The position numbers and the translations under genes were made by a program. A DNA stretch of 55,472 bases from Mesostigma viride (Eukaryota; Streptophyta; Mesostigmatophyceae; Mesostigmatales; Mesostigmataceae): the NCBI GenBank assembly GCA_009746045.1, contig RPFO01000020.1, positions 1 through 55,472 of the forward strand, read 5' to 3'. Numbering within the stretch: the first letter of the stretch is position 1; each line of letters begins with the position of its first letter. Below the pieces are notes generated by a model. The model had not been told where the DNA came from, searched no databases, and worked only from the letters and a program-made list of their open reading frames with translations. Below are positions 15,044 to 25,370 of the stretch, one piece after another.

Positions 15044-15049
15044 ATATAG
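15044..15049. promoter_or_regulatory. shared ATATAG/TATATA element between divergent starts
   Basis: GGTATATAG in a 17-base spacer; 4 bases before the ATG at 15054 and 7 bases from the minus-strand ATG at 15036. Confidence 0.45.
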
Positions 15050-15053
15050 TTAG

Positions 15054-15251
15054 ATGGCAGAAAAAAAACTGCCAGAGGGCTACAGAGGCGGAGAGCCCCC
15101 TTTTTTGTATGCCCCTCCGTTGTGTGTCATGAAGTGCGGCGCGCCTACAAAAATCGGCGGGAGGTGTGGGAATAGGACAGGACAGGCGAGAAGGCGCGTT
15201 CAGCCGGCGAACAAAATGGGCGCCCTCACTATACCGCCGCTGTCGTCATGA
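15054..15251 (+). CDS. 65-aa protein with CGAPTKIGGRC motif, copy 1
   Basis: A short basic protein whose centre reads MKCGAPTKIGGRCGNRTG. This resembles the first half of the small zinc-binding module C-x(G)-x-T-x-x-G-x-x-C found in phage and giant-virus proteins (DUF5763-like), though the second C...C/H pair is not seen. The stop overlaps the reductase start (ATGA, 15248-15251), so the two are probably co-transcribed. The nested ORF inside reductase intron 2 carries a fuller version of the same motif. Intact in copy 2. Confidence 0.5.
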   Translation: MAEKKLPEGYRGGEPPFLYAPPLCVMKCGAPTKIGGRCGNRTGQARRRVQPANKMGALTIPPLSS

Positions 15252-15613
15252 CCTCGACCACGCCGACGGACCGGGCGATGGCCATCGCGCTCAGGACCTA
15301 CCACCGCCCCATCGACGTCGCCCTAGTGGACGGCAAGCTGGCCGTCGCCTCCCAGCTCGAGTCCTGGAGCCAGGTGGTGGACCGGGTGATCGCGCACCAG
15401 CGCTGGCTGTGGATACGCGCCAAGGAGGACAACCTGGACAGGGCGGAGGTGGAGGAACTGGAGGAGCTGCGGCACCACATCCTGAACCGGTGGATAGCCC
15501 CCGCGGGCCGCACGCTCTTCCTGGGCGGCACCGAGCTGAGCCGGCGGCGAGAGTCGTGCATGTTCAACTGCAGCTTCACCGAGGTCGAGACCGTCTACGA
15601 CGTGGTCGACGTG

Positions 15614-15616
15614 CTC
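15614..15616. repeat. target-site duplication, left (CTC)
   Basis: CTC abuts the left inverted repeat and recurs at 25059-25061 after the right one. The empty site in copies 2 and 3 has a single CTC. Confidence 0.9.
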
Positions 15617-15645
15617 GGGTGGTTTTACCGGATTAGGATACATTT
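15617..15645 (+). repeat. left terminal inverted repeat (29 bp)
   Basis: Matches the reverse complement of 25030-25058 over all 29 bases. A subterminal TAGGATACATTT/AAATGTATCCTA pair (to 15667) can form a hairpin just inside; AAATGTATCCTA recurs at the right end. Confidence 0.92.
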
Positions 15646-15667
15646 GCACGGCTTCAAATGTATCCTA

Positions 15668-16439
15668 AATGCACCATTGGCAAACATGGTTTCTGGACAT
15701 GGTCGATATCATTAATATGTTTGGCAAGCATAATATGATCATGCTTGCCAAAGATGTTGTCTCTTTTCATATTTCACACATATATTATCGGCCTCGGCGT
15801 GCCATGCTTCCACGTTTGTTGTCTCTTTTCATATATTGTGAATATGATCAATAAAATTCCAAACATGACCATGTTGGAGACTTCAAGTGGAGCATCATGA
15901 TTACTGTTTTCACTATTACGTAACCCATGGTTCATGTTAACATGGCATAATGAGCAATCCTATTGACCCCATGACTAATGGTGAAGTTAATAAAGTTACA
16001 TCGTGGCACGTCACTATAGCATCAAGTTGCATCATTGTGCATAAAGTAGTTTAGCACTGAGTTGGCATGCCAACACCAGGTACACTAAATAAATTAAAAC
16101 CAGAATTGATAAACAACCCAGTATCCAAATACAGTATCCATATATATGCAGGTCGTACTACAGGTACAGCCACGGCTGCCACGCGGCTTCTGCAGCGATC
16201 ACGCTCTTTCTCCTAGACAATTGCTCTACTGGTCCCTACAGGTCGGTCGACTTGGACCATGATGCGTCAAGAACAATTAATTGACCGACTTAAACAAGAT
16301 GTTTGTCTACATGCAGCTGTCTGCACCTAACTAACGCGAAACCGCGTGCTACCAAATATAGGGGCAAATGCATGAGTAACACATGTCAACGCACAACCGG
16401 TGGAAATCACGCGATACCAACCGCGGCAACAGTGGTGTG
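15668..16439. other. transposon left part, no gene seen
   Basis: AT-rich, no supported ORF. It holds a hairpin with perfect 10-base arms (TTGGCAAGCA at 15721-15730, TGCTTGCCAA at 15742-15751) and a repeated TGTTGTCTCTTTTCATAT phrase (about 15757 and 15819). TGTTGTCTCATTG is repeated near the right end (about 24860-24890), hinting at subterminal repeats. Confidence 0.5.
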
Positions 16440-16905
16440 AACATAGCGGGCACTGACATGCAAAAAAGCACCAGCAGCGGCATCAGTAGCAAATTGTAGT
16501 AGCGGAACAATAGCCACTACATCAATGCAACAACACATCAGCCCAGCAACACAGCAGCAGCATGACCGTAGCACAGCAGCAGCACAACTGTAGCACATCA
16601 ACACGGCCGCATAGCAGGAGCACAAGTCAGCGCAGCAGCAACTTAGTATGCCGATTCCTGAATTTCCTATCAGTGGACTATAGTCCATTGATAGGAAATT
16701 CACTAATAGGCAGTACTAGCTCAGCAGCACGGCAGCAATGCAGCAGTGCATCAACACAGCAGCACGACAGCAATACATCAGCGGCACGGCAGCAATGCAG
16801 CAACACATCAGCACAATAGCACAGCAGCAGTACGGCAGCAATGCAGCAGCAATAGCATGGCAGCACAGCAGCAGCAGCAGCACATGAGCAGCTCAATGAC
16901 AACAA
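16440..16905. repeat. CAG/CA-rich degenerate repeat tract
   Basis: Runs of AGCAGCA, GCAACACATCAGCA and similar over about 450 bases. ORFs here on either strand (for example Cys/Ala-rich on minus) are composition artefacts. Confidence 0.6.
16660..16701. repeat. 42 bp near-perfect palindrome
   Basis: GAATTTCCTATCA, then a central TGGACTATAGTCCA, then TGATAGGAAATTC. Complementary throughout except one mismatched pair. It could extrude as a cruciform, or be a tiny nested element footprint. Confidence 0.7.
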
Positions 16906-16918
16906 CGCTGCTTGCGCT

Positions 16919-18463
16919 TCAGCAGTCGTCGTCGTCGTCATCGTCATCGGCAAGGATGAGCGCTCGCTTCCGACGCCGGGAGGCGCCTGCGTTGTTGTTC
17001 TCCGCCACAACTGCGTTGTTGTTCTCGTCGCTGGGTGGAACCATCTCGCGCAATCGAGCCTCGGCCAGGGTGATATCCGGCGCTTGCAACGCAGGGACGA
17101 CCACACCGGGGCACCCGCAGATCTGTGCCTCCAGCTCGTGGAGAGGCACGCAAGAAACCGCGTCCTCCTCCCAACGGGCACCCCAGTACATGGCTACCAT
17201 GTCGTTTTGCGTGTCGACAACAGCGACACGACCATGGTACCTGCCGTCCCGGCTTTCGGTGCGACCGTCCGCGGATGTCACACGCTCCGACGCCCAATGA
17301 CACACGACTTGCCCTACGAGGTTGCGGCTGCCACTCTTGACCTGCAGCGTTACGCCTTCCCAGCATGCCTTCGCCATGCCGACGATGCCCTTCGAGCATT
17401 CAGCATCTTGCCACTTCACGACCGGGTGTTCCGCGTCATAGGGCACCTCCTTCAGCGCCTTTAGGCACTCCTTGGTGAGCTTTTCGTTCGCACCCAAGGA
17501 GACTCCATGGGGCGGCTGACCTCGCTTGCCCACCACTTGTGTCAAGACGAGGTCTGAGGCGGTGATGATCACCGTGTGCGCCGCAGTGGTTGGCAGATGG
17601 GGCCATTGCGCAATGTCTGTATTCCACGGGTGCCACGTGTCATGCAAATGCTTAGCGCGGTATACAAAGAGCTCAATAGAAGGTTGGCCGCCATCCTCCT
17701 TCGCAACCACCTCCTTGATGATGCCAACGAGGACTGGAGTCCACGTGAGCTTCGAGTTGCAGAGAATACCAGCTGAAGGGTGCCAGTATAGAACAGCGGA
17801 GCCTTTCTCAACGCCTTGCATGCGCTTCAAGTAAGCGACCTTGGCTGCCATGGCCCTGTCTTCTGCCGCCCATTCCTGCTGTGTGTGGCCATCATGACGA
17901 ACTCGGTCTACCAGCGGGGTGACGCGCACCGCCTCTGCGTCGACCAACGCCATGAAGTGCTCTTCTTGCGTCGGTGGTGGTTCAGGCGCTGCATCGTGCT
18001 CACGCAGGGCGGAGATGTCCGCGCGAGATGGCCACGGCAAAGGGCGCCACTCCTCAGGCACCTCCTCAGGGGCATGTGGGACTTGACTTGCGAAAAAAGG
18101 CCTTGTTTGGCTTGATGGTGTCGGGCGGAAAGTACCACTGCCAGATGCCATGGGGCAACTTCTCGACCCTTGTTTTGATCGACTCCAGCTCCTTCCCCAG
18201 AAACTCCATGTTCAATGGTGCGAAGGCTGGGGTGTCCTGCAACATCGGAATGCGGTCTGGATCCACAAGTCGGACGCCAAACAGCGGCCGCCCCTCCGCA
18301 TCAAACCTGTATGGCTGTGTCATCGCCTTCCCGCACCGTGGCGCGCCTTCCTGTCGAGTCCCCGCGGGCTGCCACGGCGTCTTTTGGGACTCCGTGGTCC
18401 GGTAGGACAACCAGGTCTCTGTGTTGCCCTGTACCTGGAAGAAGACGGCGTGGTGCACCTTCA
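16919..18463 (-). CDS. unrecognised eukaryote-type protein in the transposon (about 515 aa, one frameshift)
   Basis: The main frame (16919-18151) encodes 410 aa. An upstream frame starting MKVHHAVFFQ at 18463 overlaps it, and the two join naturally at an A-run near 18096, where KAFF continues into FASQVPHAPEEVPEEW; the joined protein would be about 515 aa. Notable segments: GSAVLYWHPSAGILCNSKLTW, LVGIIKEVV, ELFVYRAKHLHDTWHPWN, and a basic then acidic end (SRRRKRALILADDDDDDDD). I see no DDE/DDD transposase triad or zinc finger and name no family. The repeated WHPSAG/W-H-P-W-N pattern suggests a small folded module (perhaps SH3/BAH-like). Could be transposon cargo or accessory protein. Confidence 0.5.
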
Positions 18464-18483
18464 TTGAGCGACCGCGTTTTTCA

Positions 18484-19370
18484 GGCACCGGCTGTGCCGC
18501 TCCGCCGCTCCGCCGCTCCGCCGCGCGCCGGCTGCCCCGCCCCGTAGCCCGTCGACAGGCTGCCCCGCCCCGCCGCATGCCAGCTGCGCCGGCCCGCCGC
18601 CCACGCGCGCCGGCAGCGCCGTTGGCCCCCCGCGCGCCGACGGCCCTGCCCCGCCGCCCGTCGACTGCCCCGCCCCGCCGCCCGTCGACAGCCCTGCCCC
18701 GCCGCATGCAGGCTGCGCCGCCGCTGCCACCTCGCTGCGCGCTGGCTGCGCCACCTCGCCGCCCGCCGACGGCGCCGCCCCGCCGCGCACCGGCTGCCCC
18801 GCCCCGCCGCCTGTCGACTGCCCCGCCCCGCCGCATGCCAGCTGCGCCGGCCCGCCGCCCACGCGCGCCGGCAGCGCCGCTGGCCCCCCGCGCGCTGACG
18901 GCCCTGCCCCGCCGCCCGTCGACTGCCCCGCCCCGCCGCCCGTCGACAGCCCCGACCCACCGCATGCCAGGTGCGCCGGCCCGCCGCCCGCGCGCGCCGG
19001 CAGCGCCGCTGGCCCCCGCGCGCCGACGGCCCTGCCCCGCCGCCCGTCGACAGCCCTGCCCCGACGCCCGTCGACAGCCCCGCCCCGCCGCATGCCAGCT
19101 GCGCCGGCCCGCTGCCCACGCGCGCCGGCAGCGCCGCTGGCCCTGCCCCGCCGCCCGTCGACTGCCCCGCCCCGCCGCCCGTCGACAGCCCTGCCCCGCC
19201 GCATGCCAGGTGCGCCGGCCCGCCGCCCGCGCGCACCGGCAGCGCCGCTGGCCCCCGCGCGCCGACGGCCCTGCCCCGCCGCCCGTCGACAGCCCCGCCC
19301 CGCCGCATGCCAGCTGCGCCGGCCGGCCGCCCATGCGCGCCATGCGCTTCGCAGGTCCATTGGGATCATG
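18484..19370. repeat. GC-rich minisatellite, ~129 bp higher-order unit
   Basis: Seven CCGCATGC landmarks at 18573, 18702, 18831, 18960, 19088, 19199 and 19303 give spacings of 129, 129, 129, 128, 111 and 104. Within units, CCCGTCGAC and CCCCGCCCCG subrepeats recur. All six frames are open over long stretches because of composition; none is a supported gene. Confidence 0.85.
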
Positions 19371-20444
19371 AGGCCTGCGCAGAATCTCACCTCGGAGGCC
19401 CGTGCTACTTCTAGTAAGATGCTTGCATTTTCAATGCGTCACCTATATGCAGGCATAGAGGGTGGTACATGGCGCTAGACTCATCAAGGGATAGGAGCCA
19501 TGCCCTCAGCAATTACTCACCTCCTGGCCCTTGCTGTTGCGGTCTCGGATGAAGATGATGGTCTACACGCCGCCGCATGCAAACAAGGAATGAGAGACAA
19601 AGCCGTGCGAGGCCAATATGGGCACAGTGAGAGAAACAAGTCGACGCGAACCTACATCACGAGTGTCAGCGAAGGGGACCCATGGGAGAAGTCTCCCTCC
19701 CATGGTATCATTCACGGACACACGCAGCGGCCATGGGAACAGCCAAAACAGCAGGTTCACACACGCAAGGGCAACGACCTGCAGTGCCTGACCAGCATGT
19801 CGGTCAGTTGTGATTGGCAAGGCAGAGCCACACACACCAGGTACACGCTGCATGGGCAGGGAAGACGCTCTTACATGAGAAAAAGCGAGGAAACGTGCGC
19901 GAGAAGGATATTAAGAGCGATCCGCGCTAGAAGGATGCTACAATAGCATCATATATTCAAGAATTAGCAAAGAAAGATGTAGAAAAGAGACAAAAGAAAG
20001 AAATACGAGAGAAAGCAAAGACAGGGAGCTGCCAAACAGGGCAGACAAAAGGTTACGAGCGGCAAGAGTTGTGAACGCTGCACTTGATTGCTTTCTCTGA
20101 CTTGTCAACTGCGAAGAGTGACTGACTTACCTCTCTGGAAATGGTATGCTCAGCATCCCATGGTAATGAAATGGTGAGCTATGCTGTCAGACATGCCTAT
20201 ATAACATAGCTACCCTAGGGTCCTAATACAAAACTAGAAATCAAACCATACCGTGAGTTTCCCGGCTCGCACGGCCTCCTCCCTTTGTGCCGACGCCTGC
20301 AAACACAACGGGCCGTGGAGGAGGGTGGAAAGGTGGGCAAGTGTGGAGGAGTTTGGGGGGACCGGGTTGAGCAGCGGTGGGGGAAAGATGTGCCGGTCAT
20401 GATGTTGTCAACTACAGCTGTTGTATCGTGATTCACCTTCAATA
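19371..20444. other. transposon interior, no gene recognised
   Basis: Mixed-composition DNA. A 148-codon plus frame (19500-19946) has no recognisable feature and is probably chance. Nothing else seen. Confidence 0.4.
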
Positions 20445-20745
20445 AGTCTACTGTTCTACATCCGGTGGTGGATGGACACAAGCAATAAAGGCCCCGCCCA
20501 CAACTCAGATTTCTTTAGAAAATCTACTGATCTACATTCGATGGCGCCTTCACAGAAGCAGGAAACTCCGCCCACCGGTCAAATGTGACGCCCAACAAAG
20601 CCCCAACTTATTTCTTCAAGAAGTATACTGTTTTACATCCGGTAGTGCTTGGACAGAAGCAATATGTAAAGCCCGCCCACAAATCGGATTTCTTTACGAA
20701 AAACCTGTTTTACATTCGATGGGGTCTTGACAGATTCAAGCAGCA
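20445..20745. repeat. degenerate direct repeats, about 80-100 bp
   Basis: Four imperfect copies of a phrase with CTACTGTTCTACATCCGGTG ... GACAGAAGCAA ... CCCGCCCAC ... TTTCTTTA-GAAAA (starts near 20447, 20523, 20625 and 20705). Confidence 0.6.
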
Positions 20746-20817
20746 ATACTCGTTTCTACCTGCGTGCGACTGCAGCGGCCGAGTGCTGCAACTTGCCTTC
20801 ACGTCCCAGTCTTCACG

Positions 20818-22465
20818 TGTCAGTCCTGGTCTTCACGTCTTCACGTCTTCACGTCTTCACGTCTTCACGTCTTCACGTCTTCACGTCTTCACGACTTCAC
20901 CTGAACTTGCGGCGTATCGTATCTTTGATACCTTGCATGCACGTCTTCACGTCTTCACGTCTTCACCGCGTCTTCACCTGTCTTCACCACGTCTTCACGT
21001 CTTCGCGTCTTCACGTCTTCACGGCTTCACCTGAACACCTGAACTTCACCTGAACTTGCCGTATCGTGTCTTCACGTCTTCACGTCTTCACGTCTTCACG
21101 TCTTCACCGCGTCTTCACCTGTCTTCACCACGTCTTCACGGCTTCACGTCTTCACGTCTTCACGGCTTCACCTGAACACCTGAACTTCACCTGAACTTGC
21201 CGTATCGTGTCTTCACGTCTTCACGTCTTCACGTCTTCACGTCTTCACCGCGTCTTCACCTGTCTTCACCACGTCTTCACGGCTTCACGGCTTCACGTCT
21301 TCACGGCTTCACCTGAACACCTGAACTTCACCTGAACTTGCCGTATCGTGTCTTCACGTCTTCACGTCTTCACGTCTTCACGTCTTCACCGCGTCTTCAC
21401 CTGTCTTCACCACGTCTTCACGTCTTCGCGTCTTCACGGCTTCACGGCTTCACCTGAACACCTGAACTTCACCTGAACTTGCCGTATCGTGTCTTCACGT
21501 CTTCACGTCTTCACGTCTTCACGTCTTCACCGCGTCTTCACCTGTCTTCACCACGTCTTCACGGCTTCACGGCTTCACGTCTTCACGGCTTCACCTGAAC
21601 ACCTGAACTTCACCTGAACTTGCCGTATCGTGTCTTCACGTCTTCACGTCTTCACGTCTTCACGTCTTCACGTCTTCACCGCGTCTTCACCTGTCTTCAC
21701 CACGTCTTCACGTCTTCGCGTCTTCACGGCTTCACGGCTTCACCTGAACACCTGAACTTCACCTGAACTTGCCGTATCGTGTCTTCACGTCTTCACGTCT
21801 TCACGTCTTCACGTCTTCACCGCGTCTTCACCTGTCTTCACCACGTCTTCACGGCTTCACGGCTTCACGTCTTCACGGCTTCACCTGAACACCTGAACTT
21901 CACCTGAACTTGCCGTATCGTGTCTTCACGTCTTCACGTCTTCACGTCTTCACGTCTTCACGTCTTCACCGCGTCTTCACCTGTCTTCACCACGTCTTCA
22001 CGTCTTCGCGTCTTCACGTCTTCACGGCTTCACCTGAACACCTGAACTTCACCTGAACTTGCCGTATCGTGTCTTCACGTCTTCACGTCTTCACGTCTTC
22101 ACGTCTTCACGTCTTCACCGCGTCTTCACCTGTCTTCACCACGTCTTCACGGCTTCACGGCTTCACGTCTTCACGGCTTCACCTGAACACCTGAACTTCA
22201 CCTGAACTTGCCGTATCGTGTCTTCACGTCTTCACGTCTTCACGTCTTCACGTCTTCACGTCTTCACCGCGTCTTCACCTGTCTTCACCACGTCTTCACG
22301 GCTTCACGGCTTCACGTCTTCACGGCTTCACCTGAACACCTGAACTTCACCTGAACTTGCCGTATCGTGTCTTCACGTCTTCACGTCTTCACGTCTTCAC
22401 GTCTTCACCGCGTCTTCACCTGTCTTCACCACGTCTTCACGGCTTCACCTGAACACCTGAACTTT
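20818..22465. repeat. GTCTTCAC 8-mer minisatellite with 141/149 bp higher-order units
   Basis: The basic unit is the octamer GTCTTCAC. Higher-order blocks are marked by GCCGTATCGT at 21058, 21199, 21340, 21481, 21622, 21771, 21912, 22061, 22210 and 22359. Spacings are exactly 141 or 149, differing by one octamer. The ends are diverged blocks (near 20912 and 22467, with GCGTATCGTATCTTT). Short plus frames (VFTSSRLH repeats) are artefacts. Confidence 0.92.
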
Positions 22466-22629
22466 GCGTATCGTATCTTTCATACATTGCATCATTTGCA
22501 TGCCTTGGAGCTGCACGTCTTCAAGCAGTGTCACCCAGTTCCCGCTTGATTCAAATGCACTTCGCGCTTGAATTCGTGACTTCGCCCCGCTCAAGGTGGA
22601 AAGAATGATGGGCACTAGCCACGGGAACT

Positions 22630-22977
22630 ATGCCCGATGCTGATAGCCGAAGCGATGACATGGACGAATTGATTGATTTGTGTTATGCCGGGGACGATTG
22701 TAGAAAATGGGTGCTAGGAAAGAAATCTGGTGCCATGAAAGTAGATTTTTTGGCCGGTGCAAACCACCAATGCGCCGGCCGATGTGGCAAGGTCCTGCAC
22801 GGCAGCCAGAGCGCACCCAGCCAGAGCGTACCCAGCCGCTGCCGCCGCCGACCCCCGTACTGGTGGGCGTGGAACAGACGATGAGAGAGATGCAACGAGC
22901 TATGGAGAACCAAAGCAAGAAGGTTGAAGAGCTTGGTTTGCAGCTGCGTCAAGAGGTGCAGAAACAAGTGGTCCAGC

Positions 22978-23016
<39 letters not shown>

Positions 23017-23053
23017 TGCAGCAGCAACTGCAGCAGCAACTGCAGCAACAACT

Positions 23054-23116
<63 letters not shown>

Positions 23117-23252
23117 CTTCAGTTCCCGCAGGCAGCGTCGGCAATGTCGCAGTTTCCACAGGCATTGTCGGCACTGCAGCAGTTTTCGCAGGGACCGTCA
23201 GCAGCAGAGCAGTTCCCGCAGGGATCATCGGTGGTGCAGCAGTTCTTTGTGA
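22630..23252 (+). CDS. polyglutamine coiled-coil ORF in transposon, frame uncertain
   Basis: The frame 22630-22884 begins MPDADSRSDDMDELIDLCYAG. The frame 22707-23252 covers QTMREMQRAMENQSKKVEEL, a heptad-like coiled coil, then a CAG-encoded polyQ tract and a Ser/Arg/His-rich end. A single shift near 22860 would join them. The N-terminal acidic segment with DLCYAGDDCRKWVLGKKSG could be the start of a DNA-binding accessory protein, but I recognise nothing. It may have introns; a CAG before GTGCTGCCG at about 24420 could be a later exon edge. Confidence 0.35.
22981..23114. repeat. CAG trinucleotide repeat
   Basis: About 130 bases of (CAG)n with a few CAACTG interruptions, encoding polyGln in the plus frame of the ORF above. 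Confidence 0.9.
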
Positions 23253-23324
23253 GTCATTCGTGTAGTGTTGAGTGGGTGGGGTGGGGGGTGTGTGTGGGGG
23301 GGGGGTGTAGGGGGGGTTTGACTG

Positions 23325-24227
23325 TGTGACTGCGTGGCTGCTTGGCTGGAAAGGAGGGTGCGTGGCTGTGTGGCTGCGTGGCTGCGCTGCTGCGTGGCTG
23401 CGTGGCTGCGTGGCTGCGTGGCTGCGTGGCTGCGCTGCTGCGTGGCTGCGTGGCTGCGTGGCTGTGTGGCTGCGTGGCTGCGCTGCTGCGTGGCTGCGTG
23501 GCTGCGCTGCTGCGTGGCTGCGTGGCTGGAAAGGAGGGTGCGTGGCTGTGTGGCTGCGTGGCTGCGCTGCTGCGTGGCTGCGTGGCTGCTTGGCTGGAAA
23601 GGAGGGTGCGTGGCTGTGTGGCTGCGTGGCTGCGCTGCTGCGTGGCTGCGTGGCTGCGTGGCTGCGTGGCTGCGTGGCTGCGTGGCTGCGTGGCTGCGTG
23701 GCTGCGTGGCTGCGTGGCTGGAAAGGAGGGTGCGTGGCTGTGTGGCTGCGTGGCTGCGCTGCTGCGTGGCTGCGTGGCTGCGTGGCTGCGCTGCTGCGTG
23801 GCTGCGTGGCTGCGTGGCTGTGTGGCTGCGTGGCTGCGCTGCTGCGTGGCTGCGTGGCTGCGTGGCTGCGTGGCTGCTTGGCTGGAAAGGAGGGTGCGTG
23901 GCTGTGTGGCTGCGTGGCTGCGCTGCTGCGTGGCTGCGTGGCTGCGTGGCTGGAAAGGAGGGTGCGTGGCTGTGTGGCTGCGTGGCTGCGCTGCTGCGTG
24001 GCTGCGTGGCTGCGTGGCTGCGTGGCTGCTTGGCTGGAAAGGAGGGTGCGTGGCTGTGTGGCTGCGTGTAGCTGCGCTGCTGCGTGGCTGCGTGGCTGCG
24101 TGGCTGCGTGGCTGCGTGGCTGCGTGGCTGCGTGGCTGCGTGGCTGGAAAGGAGGGTGCGTGGCTGTGTGGCTGCGTGGCTGCGCTGCTGCGTGGCTGCG
24201 TGGCTGCGTGGCTGCGTGGCTGGCTGG
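23325..24227. repeat. GTGGCTGC 8-mer minisatellite
   Basis: Octamer GTGGCTGC (with GCTGCTGC variants) repeated for ~900 bases, punctuated by TTGGCTGGAAAGGAGGG blocks (near 23340, 23585, 23878, 24029 and others). Open frames over 300 codons on both strands are products of the 8-mer and are rejected as genes. Confidence 0.92.
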
Positions 24228-25029
24228 GGGGGGGGGGGGTGCCGGGTGCGTGGATGCGTGGATGTGTGGCTGGGTGGGTGCGTCACTGCGTGGCTGGCTG
24301 GCTCTGTGGCTGCGTGGGCGGCTGGATGGCCGGGTCAGCGTGGCTTCGTGTTCAATGGGATGCTAATATGTTGTTGCCTTTGGATGCCACAGTTCATGGA
24401 TTCTTTTGTTCACATGCAGGTGCTGCCGTCTTCCCCATCGACGTCGTCAAGACCGATGTCGCCAAGAAGGATGATGCAATCACTCTCGGCCATGTTTAAC
24501 TCATGTGGGCCTTCATGGCCATACGGGAAATATTATTGAATCAGTTCTTTGACACTGAGTTGGCACTACGCAACACCTTTGATGCACATGAGTGCAGGGC
24601 GCATGTGTTGAAACCATGCAACCATGGCGATCCCTCAAAAAGTTTGGTTATGTAATAAGTGACACAATTATTCCGGACGTATGATGGCCCAACGTCCTGT
24701 AAGGTTGAGTTGTCTTGGAGGAGGAGCGTGATGACCGCGGAAGCCGCGTGGGTGTCTGTAGTGCTATATCTTGAAGATGTACGGTCTTGGAAGAGTTATG
24801 GTCTTGGAATCATATAATAATGAACTTGGAATAAAGTTGCGGGCAGCCTTCAATTGGCATATGTTGTCTCATTGATGTTGTCTCATTGCGTTAATGGGTC
24901 AATTGTCTTAGTTTATATAATGTATATCTTGGGAAACTCATTGCTTCAATAAAATGCATGCTAGGCGCAATCAACCCCCACAAACACATCTGAAAACTGC
25001 ACAGTGCATCAAATGTATCCTAGACAAAA
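24228..25029. other. transposon right part, no complete gene
   Basis: G-rich run, then a stretch (24371-24500) that looks like a last exon (ATGCAG before GTGCTGCCGTCTTCCCC, TAA at 24498) but matches nothing I know. The rest is AT-rich with an AATAAA at about 24833 and AATAAAATGCATG near 24949, then subterminal AAATGTATCCTAG. Confidence 0.35.
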
Positions 25030-25058
25030 AAATGTATCCTAATCCGGTAAAACCACCC
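25030..25058 (-). repeat. right terminal inverted repeat (29 bp)
   Basis: Reverse complement of 15617-15645, ending ...GGTAAAACCACCC before the CTC duplicate. Confidence 0.92.
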
Positions 25059-25061
25059 CTC
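25059..25061. repeat. target-site duplication, right (CTC)
   Basis: Second copy of CTC; viral coding resumes at 25062 with TGGCTG. Confidence 0.9.
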
Positions 25062-25370
25062 TGGCTGCTGCTGCAGGGATGCGGCGTCGGCTTCAAGCCC
25101 GTCACCGGCACGCTCAACGGGTTCGCGCAGGCCATCCCCGACATCACCGTCGTCCGCTCCACCAGGACCGCGGCAGGGGGGCGCGAGTCCAACCAGGAGT
25201 CGTGGGACCCCTGCACAAGGACCTGGCGCATCAGTGTGGGAGACTCGGCCGTCGCCTGGTCCAAGGCGGCCGGAAAGCTGCTCGCCGGAAAGCTCCCCGC
25301 CCAACGCCTCGTGCTCGACTTCACCGAGATACGACCGCCGGGGATGAGGATGCGAGGATACGGCCACCTG

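Larger units (their letters stand above)
15617..25058 (+). mobile_element. 9,442 bp terminal-inverted-repeat DNA transposon inside the reductase gene
   Basis: The ends are perfect 29-base inverted repeats beginning GGGTGGTTTTACCGG. A 3 bp CTC duplication flanks the element, and copies 2 (34590) and 3 carry the uninterrupted site, so this is a clean cut-and-paste-type insertion. A 3 bp duplication fits PIF/Harbinger or CACTA-type elements, but the termini are not CACTA and I recognise no transposase, so the superfamily is open and the element may be non-autonomous. Contents: AT-rich left part, CAG-rich tract, one long minus-strand ORF (16919-18463), four minisatellites and a polyQ ORF. Base composition is more AT-rich and repeat-laden than the virus, as expected for a eukaryotic nuclear element. 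Confidence 0.92.

Noticed and set aside
18421-19414. Long Ala/Pro/Arg or Gly/Arg-rich open frames
   Set aside because: Product of the GC-rich 129 bp array, open in nearly all frames, with no non-repetitive content.
20818-22465. CRISPR-like array
   Set aside because: The blocks of 141/149 are themselves repeats of one octamer; there are no unique spacers, leader or cas genes.
23225-24499. Open frames of 245-385 codons on both strands
   Set aside because: They are translations of the 8-mer GTGGCTGC array; all frames stay open because the repeat has no stop codons.
15617-25058. CACTA or PIF/Harbinger assignment of the transposon
   Set aside because: The 3 bp duplication fits either, but the termini start GGGTGG and no transposase is recognisable, so the superfamily is left open.
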